Shown piece by piece: positions 13,701 through 25,575 of a stretch of 64,000 bases of DNA (position 1 is the first letter of the stretch; every line of letters starts with the position of its first letter). The DNA comes from Patellaria atrata CBS 101060 (Eukaryota > Ascomycota > Dothideomycetes > Patellariales > Patellariaceae). The position numbers and the translations under genes were made by a program. The stretch lies in contig MU006114.1 in the NCBI GenBank assembly GCA_010093705.1, forward strand, positions 62,001-126,000, in the 5' to 3' direction. The notes beneath the pieces were generated by a model. That model was not told where the DNA came from and did no database searches. It saw only the letters and a program-made list of their open reading frames with translations.

Positions 13701-14858
13701 CCTCAGTTTGGGAATGTACTATTGCTTGCAAGAGGAGGGTCCCCCGTTTACGCTGGACCAGGAAGTGGTATGCTCTCTCACTTCCAGTCACGAGGTTATG
13801 AATGTCCTCGTACTACAAACCCCGCGGACTTTGCCTTGGATCTCATTACCGTCGACCTCCAACACGAGAAAAAGGAAGCGATAAGCCGCGAAAAGGTCCG
13901 AAATCTAATTGAAGGCTGGACTCCTGACAAATTCCCCATGACAACAAACGCATCAATCGCGACCCCAGCCCAACTCGGCTCCCTCCAACGCTCCATGACT
14001 TCTTTCAAAACCGCCTTCCCGATCCTAGTCCGTCGCTCGATGATCAACTTCTGGCGGCAGCCCCCTGTCATGATTGCCCGCATCATGCAAGTCGTCGGCA
14101 TCGGCATCGTCGTCTCTGTCTACTTCGCTCCGCTCAAAAACGACTATTACGCCATTCAGAACCGGCTTGGCTTCATCCAGGAACTCGCACCGCTCTATTT
14201 TGTCGGTATGTTGCAGAATGTGGCTGTCTACCCGAGCGAGAAAGACGTGTTTTATCGGGAGCATGACGATCGTGCGTACGGGGTTGAGGCATTCTTTTTG
14301 CAGTATACCGCGATTGAGGTCCCGTTTGAGATCATCTCTTCTCTCATCCTTGCTGTACTGGCTGACATTGCTTGTGGTTTACCCCGAACGGTGAAGATGT
14401 TTTTCATCGTGGCGTATAATTGCTTCTGTGTGATTAGTTGCGGGGAGAGTTTGGGGATCATGTTCAACACATTTTTTACGCATACCGGTTTCGCTGTCAA
14501 CGTCACTTCCATCTTCATCTCCTTTGCTCAAATCATGTCAGGTGTCATGAGCTTAGACATCCCGTCATTCTTACAGGCGTGGAATCATCTCTCTCCGGTG
14601 AAATATTTCATCGTCAACTTAGCGGTCTATTCGCTGAAGGGGGAGAAGTTCCATTGCAACGATGCTCAGAGGTTACCGAATGGAGGTTGTCCGATTGAGA
14701 CGGGCGAGCAGGTGCTGGATCTTTATAACCTGGATAAGGATCCCAAAGTGCACATGATAGCTATCGGGATCTGTGCAGTTGTATATAGGTTCCTTGCATA
14801 TTCGATACTGAAGGCAAAGAAGGGAAGATGGCATTGGCGGTTTTGGAAGAGTAGATAG
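10763..14858 (+). CDS. Full-size ABC transporter with two WHITE/ABCG-type halves
   Basis: Four exons: 10763-11455, 11512-11638, 11686-12650, 12714-14858, giving about 1309 residues. The layout is NBD1-TMD1-NBD2-TMD2. NBD1 has Walker A GSSGSGKTS (about residue 112), signature CSGGEKRR (about 218), Walker B LFLDEPTTGLD and the switch TTIHQPRS. TMD1 has hydrophobic stretches such as VEVVGISVICGWIFL and IPVPLIFSIIYYFMVG. NBD2 has GSSGSGKTS (about 747), GISGGEKRR (about 860) and LLLDEPTSGLD (about 881), followed by a second six-helix membrane region. Both ATP sites keep canonical motifs, unlike PDR/CDR pumps, where the first Walker A is degenerate. This suggests the WHITE branch of ABCG rather than PDR. 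It is probably a plasma-membrane or organelle exporter of hydrophobic compounds; the substrate is unknown. The C-terminus is basic (KAKKGRWHWRFWKSR). Splice phases agree throughout. Confidence 0.88.
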
Positions 14859-15822
14859 TCAGACGGGACAAGGATACTAATGCAAAGAGGGAATAGATTA
14901 AATGGAGCTTCAAATAGACATTGGCCAAGCTGTTGCGGGAATAGACATCAGTTTAAGCTCAAAGATTGACTATGGTACGGTCATATCTGAGGCGTGACAC
15001 GACCTTAATTCTAACTCCCTCAAGCCGTAGGTAGAGATTACTTCATGGAGTTGAACTCATCGTATAGCTACGCATTGTACATGGAATTATTAGCCTAATC
15101 TTATTTCACCGTGACATCAGACTTCTACAGTGAGGAAGGTAAGGTACGCTGCACTAATGTCTGATACGATATCTACCAGAGTTAAAATGAGCCTCATCCA
15201 ACGTCTCGTTCCACAAGAAGCAAGCAATAAATTATAGCTTATTACCCAGTATTACAACGTGATACAGGTCGCGGGTACCTGCATTTGAAGCTTCTCCTGG
15301 TATTATGACAAACGGCTATCTCAACTTATTTCCCCACTCATGTCCCTTTCGCAATTATTCAAGCGGTAAGATAATAAGGTAGAAGTATCACTATTCGAGA
15401 TTAGAACTAGAGTTGTTCTGTGATAAGGTTCCCTTACAGTAACGTGAAAGATATTTGAAGCACTGCAGCAGACCACTCCTACGGTGAAGGTAGAGGCAAG
15501 AATTGAGTCACACACTCTTAGGATAACCTAAAAGTCAGTCCATCCCTAAAGTAATTTGCTCAAGTTCCCATCAGGTGGCGATTATTCACGCGTTTGTCTT
15601 CTAACCGATTCGGGCACGTCGCGCCTTCCAGCTTCTAAGGTATTTCTTGCCTTCGCACTCTTTCCTCTTCTTTCTTCTTTCCTCCACCAACCTCTTACTT
15701 TGCTTTCTCAACATCAAGTTCGAGCCGGTCAATTAACTTTCTCTCGTCATCCGAGTTCCATCTCTTTGAGCCCAGCTCGTCCATTCGTTCTTTCTTCCTT
15801 ATCGCCTCTTCTATTCCCCAAC
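14859..15822. other. Intergenic and 5' leader
   Basis: No gene recognised. The last 200 bases before 15823 are strongly pyrimidine-rich (CTTTCC/TTCTTT runs at 15650-15820), typical of a fungal promoter and 5' leader for the downstream secreted protein gene. Confidence 0.4.
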
Positions 15823-18375
15823 ATGCTTCTTCGCGCAGAGTTTGCTGCTGTCGCTCTTGCGAGCACAGCGCTCGCAATTACCGACTCGTAAGTGCTTCTT
15901 GTCGTCGCCCTGTTTCTTTCTCGTCTGAGATCCGGGTTGCATAATCTGACTGGAGCGCCATTGTCTTCGTCTTGCGTCCCACATTTGTTGAGACGCTCTT
16001 TCATCTCGATTGGCGATGGCAAAGCTCTCTATCTTATGTCTCTATCGTTTAAATTGTCTGCTCGTATATCTGCACCTCATGTTAACTGTGTACATCGATT
16101 TGATCATATCCGGTTGAATTCTTACCTCATACCATTATCGAGCATACACATTCTGGCATGGGTAGAAAGAAGAAACCATTTAGAGCAGTCAGAAAACCGA
16201 CTCCCGCTCCACCAGCACCTGTTCGGGACGAGAGTCCATCACCGATAGATCCCATACATTGGACTCCTATGAAAGATCCTCCTCCATATCGCGACTATAT
16301 TATTCTTCTAATTTGGACCTTGCTGTTGTCGGGTGCCGCCTGGCGTTGCGCATGGTTGTTCATGCTATTAGCGAAGTATGTCACTAATCTTTGCCGTCGC
16401 CAATTTTAGTCTTTCTTCTGTATGTGCTCCTAGCACCATTTATGTTACCGGGGAAACTGTTACCGTGACCGTCGAGGGAATTAAGCCTTCAAGTACATCC
16501 TCTTCCGGCGGTCCTTACTTTTTCGGAGTCATCGACGGTTTTACTACATGGCTCAATGGCCACGCTCCCCCGTCTACGGAAACTGACTTCGTCCTTGGAA
16601 CCACTACCCTCACTGTTACCCCCGGACTCGCATCAGCTACCCCTGCGGCAGAGGTGGCGACTACAATTAGAACCACTGTTCCGAAGACTCTTGTTATTAC
16701 TGTTACCGCAGTAGCTACAAGCAAATCTGCTCAGCCAGTCGAATTGTCCGCAAGCCAGTCAGCACCATCATTTGAATTGCCTACAAGCCAGTCAGAATTC
16801 CCACTCGCAGGCTCAAGCACTGAGAAGGTAACTACAATTCATCAAACGGTGACGACTGTAGTGCTCCTCACTATCTCATCAACTTTACCTGCCGTGTCTC
16901 CTTCAAGCGTTGAGTCCGGACCGGAGCAAGGGAGTTCAGCTCTGAGTGCTGGGACATCTGTCGAACAGTCAACCTCTTCTATTCTAGGCGAACCTACTCA
17001 AGAAATTACTACTGCTGCCGTTATTGATGGGACCATAACCGAGACATCGACATTCTTCGGGACGGTCACCCTTCCTTCGAAAGCAGCCTCTTCGCTGTCT
17101 GTAGTCACATCCTCCAGTGTTTGGACCGGTACAACAACGGTACACCCGACAACTCTATCTGAATCGATTATGACGCATAGTTCTTTCTCATGGACTAAAT
17201 CAACCCAGTCAGGATGCAATTCTTCCAGTGTTAATGCAACCGGTACTTCCAGCTTGTACCCTACCACTGCGTCTGGAGTTTTCTACACGCCGTTGTCTTC
17301 TCGGTCAGCGCTGAATACAACTACTGGAGATGCTGTCGGTTCCACTCACCTGCCACCCTCTCCAAGCTCGTCATATATGTTCACCGTCCCAGCCAACACT
17401 ACAGCGATTGCTTCCTCGTCGACTACATATTCTTTCCTTTCTAGCCCGACATGGTCCTCACTCACACCGAGTAACACAACTTCAAGCGAACTTGTCTCTA
17501 CAGGAAGCTCCTCATTTGGAAGTAGTTCAGCCTTGACAACACAGGTCCCGCAACCAACCGTCACTTCCGTAAATGGAACAATGGCAACCGATGCTACAGC
17601 TGTCGCCGCTACCCCTAGTTCGTTTCACGCCTCAAGCTTGACTTCTACTCAAACCCAGACGACATTTTCGACACTAGTCAGCAGTTCCACAATGACCTCA
17701 GCAAGTACACAAACCTCTGTTGAAAGTGCTACACCTGCTACTCCTAGCAGTTGCGGAGAGTCTGGAAATTTCACCCTCAACTGGGACGACGAGCCAGTAT
17801 GGACCCCGAGTGATCCCGGCAGTGTCTTGATTCCACCAGTGTTCAGCCCTTACCATCATCTATTCTTTTCCCATGGCTATGGATATGTTCCCCCTCCGGA
17901 GGATCCTTTCTTCGCAGTTTCAGAGCCTCGCATGCTCGTTTTCACGGGAACTAAGTCCAATGGCACCACCGACGGTCCAGACCATGCAGGAATCATCCCA
18001 GGAGAGATTGGTGCAGGTCCTCGCAATGAACTTGACGCATTCTGGTTCGATGCATACAGTATCTGGATGGGATGTGAAAACGCAGGCCCGGCATCGTGTA
18101 CAGTGAGGCTCACCGGTTACGTATGGGATTCGTCAATGGGACAGGAGAAAATGGTCACGGAGCAGATGGCAACGATTCCACCATGCATTGGATTGAGGGA
18201 TTGCCACCTTTCGAAGATCAACCTGAACGATAATTTCCGTGCTCTCACCGGCGTAAAATTCGAGGCGGCCGTTCTCGGTGCCCCTGTCACATTCTATGCA
18301 GATGATTTCGCTGCGGCTTGGTGGAACAACGGTTGCGCTGCTGGATTGGAGCGTCAACGATCCAGGAAGTTGTGA
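15823..18375 (+). CDS. Secreted Ser/Thr-rich surface glycoprotein (DUF7371-like C-terminal domain)
   Basis: Two exons: 15823-15887 and 16410-18375, with an unusually long 522 nt intron (GTAAGT..TTTTAG, branch-like CACTAATC just before the acceptor). The product is about 676 residues. The start encodes a clear signal peptide (MLLRAEFAAVALASTALA). Residues from about 30 to 470 are low-complexity Ser/Thr/Val with VTVT repeats and many N-x-S/T sites, the pattern of heavily glycosylated fungal wall proteins. The C-terminal 200 residues form a compact domain (NFTLNWDDEPVWTP, VFSPYHHLFFSHGY, FWFDAYSIWMGCENAG, FYADDFAAAWWNNGC) with paired cysteines, resembling the DUF7371 domain as I recall it. No GPI signal is seen at the RQRSRKL end, so it is probably secreted or wall-associated. 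Function unknown. Confidence 0.8.
16158..16409 (+). other. 83-codon open frame inside the long intron
   Basis: It lies wholly within the 522 nt intron of the surface-protein gene. It starts MGRKKKPFRAVRKPTP, has a proline-rich stretch, then a 25-residue hydrophobic segment (IILLIWTLLLSGAAWRCAWL). A GTATGT near its 3' end would be only 34 nt from the shared acceptor, too short for a normal intron. It could be a small tail-anchored-like peptide, an alternative first exon, or chance. Confidence 0.25.
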
Positions 18376-19544
18376 AGCGTGGTCTAGGTGATATGTATGG
18401 AGATTGATCCGTCAAGTAAGGTAATTCGTAGCATGGATGATACCCATGATGGGGATTTGTGTATCACAGAGGCGATGAAAAACGAAATGCGGTGCTCTTT
18501 TCTGTACGACTACAATGAAACGAAGATCTTCACAGAAGCCATAAAGGATCATTGCTAGGTAGCTCAGGAGAGATTCTCAAAATGAAAAGATGACTTGATT
18601 AAAGATTGACTCAGTGCCTCGTAATATCGCTTCAACCCCTCCCATTCTCTCCTCCCACAATCCGCTGTACTCCATGAAGACGTTGAAAAGGCCGAATATT
18701 CTAAGATGTAAGATTTTCTGATACGTACCTTATTCCAGTAGTTGGCTACTGATCAATATGCTGATGGGATTGATGTTAATTATCCTTGAAGAGATGAAAG
18801 TCCCGACACTTGTTGTCTTGACCCGACCCCAATCCCCCGTATTTCTCAAGGGGACGACACGTGATCTGGGAAGCGGGAACGCGGTGTTTGCGGCTATCGC
18901 GTGCTAAGCATTTAATCAGTTAGGACGCGTTTATACCGTCTGATCGAAAACTGAATATATCGTGAAGAGTCGGGTGGTTTTTAGCGGGGAAAAAGGAATA
19001 ACTTTTTCTCCTCTACTGATTCTGTTGATTTTTCTGGGGTTTCTGTTTAGATTCAACCCTTTTTCCTTTCCTTTGATGGATGGGAATTGTGGGTTTGTTA
19101 TATGTCAAGTCTGGGGTTCGTTGGAGATTCGCTTAAGCCGAGTTCAGAAGTCGAACTAAAATTAGTGGCCATGGGCGCTACAAGAAGAATGGCTTAAGTT
19201 CAAACTCCATCTCTCACAGTGCTAGAACTTGAACCACAACCGGCCTCACCTCATCCATCCATCACTCTTTATAGTACGAGTACTTTTGTACAGTACAGTA
19301 CCCTCATTCACCTGCGCCCTCAATCTTGTGCCTGTTGCCTGACTCTGCACGTGGCACTGTTTCGAATATTTAAAAACTTCCACCAACCCGTTTTCCACTT
19401 TCTCTCACACTTTCCTCCGTGCAACCTGAAAAGCCCCACCGCCCGAGAGCCCCACGAAAGCACCTCCGACTCGAGAATACCTTACACAACCCCCCCTCCC
19501 CACCGCCAACAAGTTCTGAAAGTGCTTCACTCAGCTTCGACACC
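18376..19544. other. Intergenic and 5' leader of the CCCH gene
   Basis: No coding region recognised. The final 300 bases are C/T-rich (CCTCATCCATCCATC, CACCCGTTTTCC-like runs), with GTACAGTACAGTACC at about 19287-19302, consistent with a long 5' untranslated region. Confidence 0.4.
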
Positions 19545-21526
19545 ATGAGCAACTTTGCTCAACCCTTCCCTTCCGACAATGGAAGCAATGGCAGCCGACT
19601 GCGTCAGAGGCAATCTGGCGACTTCAGAAACGCGGCTGCTAATGGCGTTATCGCCGGCGCAAACGGCAACGGCCCGCTGCCTGTACCCACGAATTCACAA
19701 CTTCGTATGGGAAATGGCAATAACGCTGGACGAAGCACGAATTCTGGTTTCGAAGGTGCCCGAAGCCCACCCAATAACAAGAGTAGGTTTTCTCATCGTC
19801 TCATCGTCTCATCGTCTCATCATCTTGTCACACGACCTCATGGAATGTCTCAGAAGCTGACCAACTCTGCCCTTTACAGACACCTCCCACGTCCCGTGCA
19901 AGTTTTTTAGACAAGGAGCATGTCAAGCAGGGAAAGCTTGTCCCTTCTCACATTCGACCGAGCCTGCGAGTGAGGTCGCCCCGTGCAAGTACTTTCAGAA
20001 AGTAAGATAAATCTATGAATATTGCACTTGCGGTAATGAGGGATAATTAGCTGACTGAACCCAAGGGCAATTGCAAATTCGGCGCGAAATGTGCTCTTGC
20101 GCACATCCTCCCCGACGGCCGCAGGGTCAACAGGCCCGGCTTTGGATACGGCGGCGGTCATCTCAACCTAGGGGGTCGCGTACACCCTCCTCACCATCCA
20201 GACGCTACACGAAACAACTCTCTCCTTACCATGCAAGCTCAGATGGCACCTGTCCCACTTGCTCCATATTCCGTGCCGATGCAAGACGAGTTCTTTGGTG
20301 CTCAAGGCCAACCTAGGACCAGCTATGACATGATTCCCACGATTGATACCACCTTCTCTTCGCATCCAGGTTCTAACTATGGTTCTCCACCAAATGATAG
20401 TCGTATTCCTCTGTCTCCTGTTCAGAAGGGACTTAGTGTCATGGATGCTCCTCTTCCCGCATCATTCGATAGTCAGGGCATATCTAACTACGCCAGATAC
20501 GGTGCCATCGCGGCTTCTGTACCAACTCGTTTTGGACTTGAACCATCGCCACCCTCGTCTTACCAAAACAAACCCATCGGTGATTCATCAACTCTTCGCA
20601 ACTTGCACAACTCGGCTTTCGGAGATGATTCGCGTAATGGAAAAGACCTTGGATCATCACCTCCTACGGCTAATGAAGAATATGTGGGTAGACGGATCAT
20701 GCATTCGGAGAGATTCTCATCTAGGCCAAAGATGATGTCCGCCAGTCTTGGAGCTCGTGGGGACGATTGGGACGGGAACTTTGCTTTTGAGGAGGACTTG
20801 GTTCCAACCGCGCTTCAAGATCTTCTAACACCACAAGAGAAGCTTCGACGTTTCTCCCGTACAGGCGATGAATTTTCCGGCCACGGTACACCGGGTGATT
20901 CGAGTCCCAAAGTTGGTTCACCATTAACAGCGTCTCCCTCTCGATTTGGCGCTTTGTTTTCTCGAACTCGTGCGAATGAGGGTAGCGAAGCGGGATCAGT
21001 ACCCGGCACCTCCATATTCGGTCATGTTGGATCGCCTCTTCGAAATTCGTCTCTTCATCCAGGTGCAAGCCCTTCTTTGAGAGCTGTGTCAAGACCTACC
21101 TCTGGAGACGTCAGTCCATTCGTGTCCAGTCCTCCACGTCAATCTCAAGGCAATCTGAGTATGTTGGCACGCGACCTTCAAAAATCACGTCTCAATGATT
21201 CGGGAACATCGCTTCATCCCGGAATGTCGAGGGTAGCTTCTGGATCTAGCGTTGGCTCTTCAATGAGTGGTGTAGGACGTGCAGTCTCCTCCAGCAGCTT
21301 TAACCGCGAACGTATTGAAGAGGAACAAGGTCTATTTTCTATGGAGGAAGAAGAGGACGAAACGGAACTAAATGCAACAAAGAAAACTCTGGCTCCAAAA
21401 CGCTACAGCGGAGGATGGTTTGGTCTAGGTAAGAGTTCGCCTAGCCTTGGACCTATTGGTGGCCAGAGAACTGCAAGCAGTAACAAGGACGTCTCTCCAA
21501 ACCCATGGACCAAAGGTGCACCGTAA
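19545..21526 (+). CDS. CCCH zinc-finger RNA-binding protein (Lee1-like)
   Basis: Three exons: 19545-19782, 19880-20001, 20066-21526, giving 606 residues. Two tandem CCCH fingers are formed by splicing: CKFFRQGACQAGKACPFSH in exon 2, and CKYFQKGNCKFGAKCALAH across intron 2, each C-x7-C-x5-C-x3-H. The rest is Ser/Pro/Gly-rich and probably disordered, with repeated SPxxxSP motifs that are potential phosphosites. The arrangement resembles yeast Lee1 and its filamentous orthologues, thought to bind RNA; the exact role is not established. Intron 1 contains a TCTCATCG microsatellite at about 19789-19825. The C-terminal 50 residues (RYSGGWFGLGKSSPSLGPIG) are the most structured-looking outside the fingers. 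Confidence 0.85.
19789..19825 (+). repeat. TCTCATCG microsatellite in intron 1 of the CCCH gene
   Basis: Roughly four copies of an 8-9 nt unit (TCTCATCG, with TCTCATCATC at the end) directly follow the 5' splice site of intron 1. Confidence 0.7.
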
Positions 21527-22327
21527 ATAGCCTTCTGATGCACTCGTCTACATGAATTTGCCTTTATATACGGCAGAAACAAATCTACGATATCATGACT
21601 AAACGACCATAAATAAAAGTCATTAAGCATGGCGTTCCGGAACTCTCGAGGTGAATGGACCGAGACAGAAAATATGTTATCCTATAATGGGCGTGCAAAT
21701 GGTTCTATATCATGCAGAGGGCAACAGCTCCAATTGCTGTGTGCTTCTCGGAGTAGCGTGCATATGGGTGTTCTCCTTTTCAGCATTTCTGCGTGCAAAT
21801 GAGTTTCATGGCGTCACCCCTTTCACTTCTCCTCTCCTTTTCCTCGACGTGCGCATAAAGGAATCTATACATCTTATATAAATCAGGATTCTGATATCAA
21901 CTCTTACTAGGTACAGGTGGCTCCATTGATGTCTTCTTGGCACATTGGTGGGTTGTACTGTGTTTTCTTCCTCTGGGCTTTGCGGTTCTGTGGATATTGG
22001 GTTTGCTTTGCGTGGGATTTCTTCTATGGGTTGTAATTTACGGAGGGATCGGTGGTATGCTTGAATGGGTTCATACCTAGATAATACTTGCGATACATGG
22101 CATTAGATCTTCGACTCTCGAATGCAATAATAGTATTCTCCCCTTAGACTCTTAGCTCTATCTTGCCTGAGGTGGTGATTCTCTGATTCTGTGATTCAGA
22201 GACAACTAGCGCACGAGCCACATTTGATCAAGCCACCCCCACAGCTTTGAACTCCCCGCCTCAACGCCATCTCTTCGAGCTTCAAGAGTGAGGCAGCAAA
22301 AATCAGTAAACAAACATACAAACCGAC
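21527..22327. other. Intergenic
   Basis: 3' flank of the CCCH gene and promoter of AIP1. Open frames are short and motif-free. Nothing further recognised. Confidence 0.4.
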
Positions 22328-24346
22328 ATGTCAATCACAAACGGTACGTTTTCGGGGAAGGCCCACACATATTTGTAAGACTGACTTCTTCATAGAATCA
22401 ATATGGGCCGCAGCACCCACCACAATACGCGGGCAACCTACACCACTGTCTACAGATCCGAAGGGTGAGCGCATTGCATATGCTGTATGCTTGGAGTTGC
22501 CCCTTTACTACGCACGTTTGGAGACATCCCGAGACTAAATCCTTTTGTAGTCGAACAAGTCCATATTCCTCCGCTCTATCGATCACCCTGAAGTCAGCAA
22601 GCAATATATCCAACATACGACGCAGACGACCGTCGCTCGGTTCTCACCTTCGGGCTTCTACGTAGCTAGTGGTGACGTTTCAGGGACGGTGAAGGTATGG
22701 GATGCTGTTGGGGCGGCGAATACAAAGGGTATACACTTCCAATCGAGATTACCTTTCTTCCTTGCTCATTGCTGATTGTAACCCCCTTGTCAGGTGATTA
22801 TCATATCATAGCGGGCCGGATCAACGACATTGCTTGGGACGGCGACTCCCAGCGCATAATAGCCGTAGGAGATGGGAAGGAAAGATTTGGTCATTGTATC
22901 ACAGCAGATAGCGGAAATTCCGTGGGGGAGATCAGTGGGCACTCTTCTCAAATCAATGCTGTGTCGATAAGGCAGCAGCGGCCTCTACGAGCTTCTACTG
23001 TTTCGGATGATACGAGCCTAGTATTCTTACATGGCGCCCCGTTTAAGTTTAACACGAGTATGAGAGGTCAACATGACAGATTTATCTTCGGCACTCAATT
23101 TAGTCCGGATGGTGCGAGTTTGGTGACGGTTGGCGCGGATAGGAGAATCTGGCTATATGACGGTAAGACAGGAGAACCGAAAGTTCAGATAGGAGAAGGA
23201 GAGCACACGGGTAGTATCTTTGGAGTTAGCTGGGCAAAAGATTCTAAACGTTTCGTCACCGCCAGCGCCGACCAGACCGTCAAAATCTGGGACGCCGAAG
23301 CTGGTAAAGCGATTCAGTCGTGGAGGATGGGCGAAGAAGGCGTCGTCAGCATCCCGGACCAACAAGTCGGCGTCGTATGGCCCGCTCGTAGCGACGGACT
23401 CATTATCTCCGTCGACCTAGAAGGAAACCTCAACTACCTCGTCGAGGGCCAGCCCAAGCCCAAACTTGTTGTCCGCGGTCATCAGAAGAATGTCACTGCC
23501 GTAGGTATCGCGAACCAGACACTATTCACCGGCAGCTACGACGGCCGCGTCCTCGGGTGGGATTTATCCCGCGGCTCAGCGGAGAAGGTAGACGGTGAAA
23601 GCCACACCAACTACGTCGCCGGCTTCACCGCACCCGCCCCGAACAAAGATAACATAATCTTCTCCGTCGGCTGGGATGACACACTCCGCTCAATCTCCCC
23701 CTCCGCCACGACCTTCACCGCCGCCGCCGCCGCCCTAGACGCCCAACCCAAAGGCGTCGCCATCGCCTCCATAGGTTCGGACACCGTCGTCATAGTAGCG
23801 TCCGGAAACACCATCACGCTCTTCTTCGACGGCGAAAAAACAGGGTCTCTCTCCACCTCGTTCACTACCACCGCTATCGCGGCAACCGGCTCCATAGTCG
23901 CGCTCGGCGCCGACGACAAACTAGTCCACCTGTTCACCCTCTCCTCCCGTTCCTCTCTCACCCCCCACCCGACGCCCTCCCTCCGCCGCGCCACGGCCCC
24001 CATCTCCGCCCTCGCCTTCTCCCCCCGCGGCACGTATCTCGCGGCCGGCGCGGCGAACGGGAAGATCTACTGCTTCGAAGCCGCGGGTTGGAGCCTCGTC
24101 ACGGACCGTTGGTCGGCGCATACGGCGCGCGTTACGGCGTTGGACTGGAGGGAGGACGAGAGAGCGCTGGTGTCCGGGAGTCTGGATACGGGCGTTATGG
24201 CGTGGAGTTTGGCTGAGCCGGGGAGGAGGTGGAAGGCGGGAAATGCGCATAAGGATGGGGTCACGGGGGTTGCTTGGGTGGGTGGGGGCGTGGTGAGTTC
24301 GGGGGGGGATGCGTGCGTTAAGGGGTGGGTTGTTATGGGGCTGTGA
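22328..24346 (+). CDS. AIP1: Actin-interacting protein 1, WD40 repeat protein
   Basis: Four exons: 22328-22343 (16 nt), 22396-22484, 22551-22728, 22794-24346, giving 611 residues, the normal AIP1 length. The start reads MSITNESIWAAAPTTIRGQP. WD-type repeats follow throughout: FSPSGFYVASGDVSGTVKVW, GRINDIAWDGDSQRIIAVG, FSPDGASLVTVGADRRIWLY, WAKDSKRFVTASADQTVKIW, ALAFSPRGTYLAAGAANGKI, ALDWREDERALVSGSLDTGV. AIP1 folds as two seven-blade propellers and works with cofilin to disassemble actin filaments at cortical patches. Base use changes sharply along the gene: C-rich third positions from about 23400 to 24040, then G-rich to the stop. All splice phases fit, and the first exon is only five codons plus one base. 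Confidence 0.92.
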
Positions 24347-24420
24347 GGGTGTGTGGGGATCTGGGTAGATGGGGGAATATGGGAATGGGGTATAGGGGGT
24401 GATTTGGGGGAAAAGTGGGA
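24220..24420 (+). other. G-tract cluster over the AIP1 stop codon
   Basis: More than a dozen runs of three to eight G lie within 200 bases on the coding strand, spanning the last 40 codons, the stop at 24344-24346 and the start of the 3' flank. This is dense enough for several possible G-quadruplexes in DNA or in the mRNA 3' end. Confidence 0.6.
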
Positions 24421-24920
24421 TATGCAGGGTTATAGTCCCTTTAGATACTTACCCTCAAACAGGAAGTAGGAAAATATTGCAAATTTGGTTCAAGCTGTGT
24501 TTCCATCGTTGCGTTAAGAGCTTGAATGATAGAACGACAGTCAAAGCACTAATAGCGAGTAGTGATATAGTAAATTGTTTTAAGTAGGCGAAAGTGGAAA
24601 AGCCCCTACAGCAAGCCTTTGTTTCTTTAAGCTGAGAGATATCGGTGTACTTTTTTCCTCCATTCTCTGGGAAGGGGAAGGTCTGGGGGATGGAATTTGG
24701 GTATATTCGGTAGAGTTTTGGACAGGGTTTGACCTTGTTGAGAATACGGTGGGAGAGGAGAGAGATGGATGGGATTCTTTTTTGGGTGGAATTTGTTTTG
24801 GGTGGGAGTGAAATGAGGAAATTGACTGAAGGGGAGAGAGAAAAAGAACGAAAGAAAAATTGTGGCCTTGAATTGTTGATATGAAAATCTCTCGAAAAGG
24901 GGATAAGTTCTGAATACGGT
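24347..24920. other. Intergenic between AIP1 and the fold-back element
   Basis: G-rich at first (see the G-tract entry), then purine-rich on the plus strand (24740-24900, GGGAGAGAG/AAAGAACG). No gene recognised. Confidence 0.4.
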
Positions 24921-25085
24921 CGCGGGTTTTGTGACCGTACCTGAGAACCTAACTTCATACGTATAAAACGGAACTAAACATTCCTGTAATTCATTTTTCA
25001 AAACCTCCTCAATACCTTAACGAATAGTAGATCGGAGACGCCCCGAGCCGGCCCAAAAAGCGACCCGAGCGTGCACGGAGGGCAG
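24921..25085 (+). repeat. Left inverted arm
   Basis: Begins CGCGGGTTTTGTGACCGTAC and ends CGTGCACGGAGGGCAG. It pairs with 25576-25740 in reverse complement. Confidence 0.85.
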
Positions 25086-25575
25086 ACCTAGGGCGGGTAT
25101 GACATTATCATCGATTCGATCCCAAGCGGCATGTGGGCCCTCTGCCTCCCGTCTTGTTTCCCGGGTGCAACTGCAAGCGCTTTCTCCCAACCACGGCCGG
25201 GTTCGATACTGGTCCCTACGGAAGGAAGAAGTCGGTAATCCGTCCGATGGACGCATTCACACCGGTGCTAAGGTCTTCGAGCTGAAGTGATTGGCACCAC
25301 GCAGCGGCTTCTACTACGTTAAGATCATCTCGAAGCGTCCAATTGCGGCGAGGAGGATGGAGAGAGCTGAGTCTACCTTACCCCTCACGGGCGGTTGGTT
25401 CGAGCACGGCGGATGGTAGGAAGGATGATTTTTTTCAAGGGTGCGCGAAGCGGTATTTCTTAGCCTCTTGCATTGGGCTTCGAAAGAGACGAAGATAGCC
25501 GGGATGCATGCATGGTGCTGTATGTTGAAAGATAATGTTCGCTGCATGCGCGCGGATACCTCATGGGGATGACTT

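Noticed and set aside
23611-24250. Minus-strand frames of 140 and 109 codons
   Set aside because: Shadows of the GC-biased AIP1 exon.
25190-25215. GGGTTCGATACTGG, resembling a tRNA T-loop
   Set aside because: No matching T-stem, anticodon arm or acceptor stem around it.
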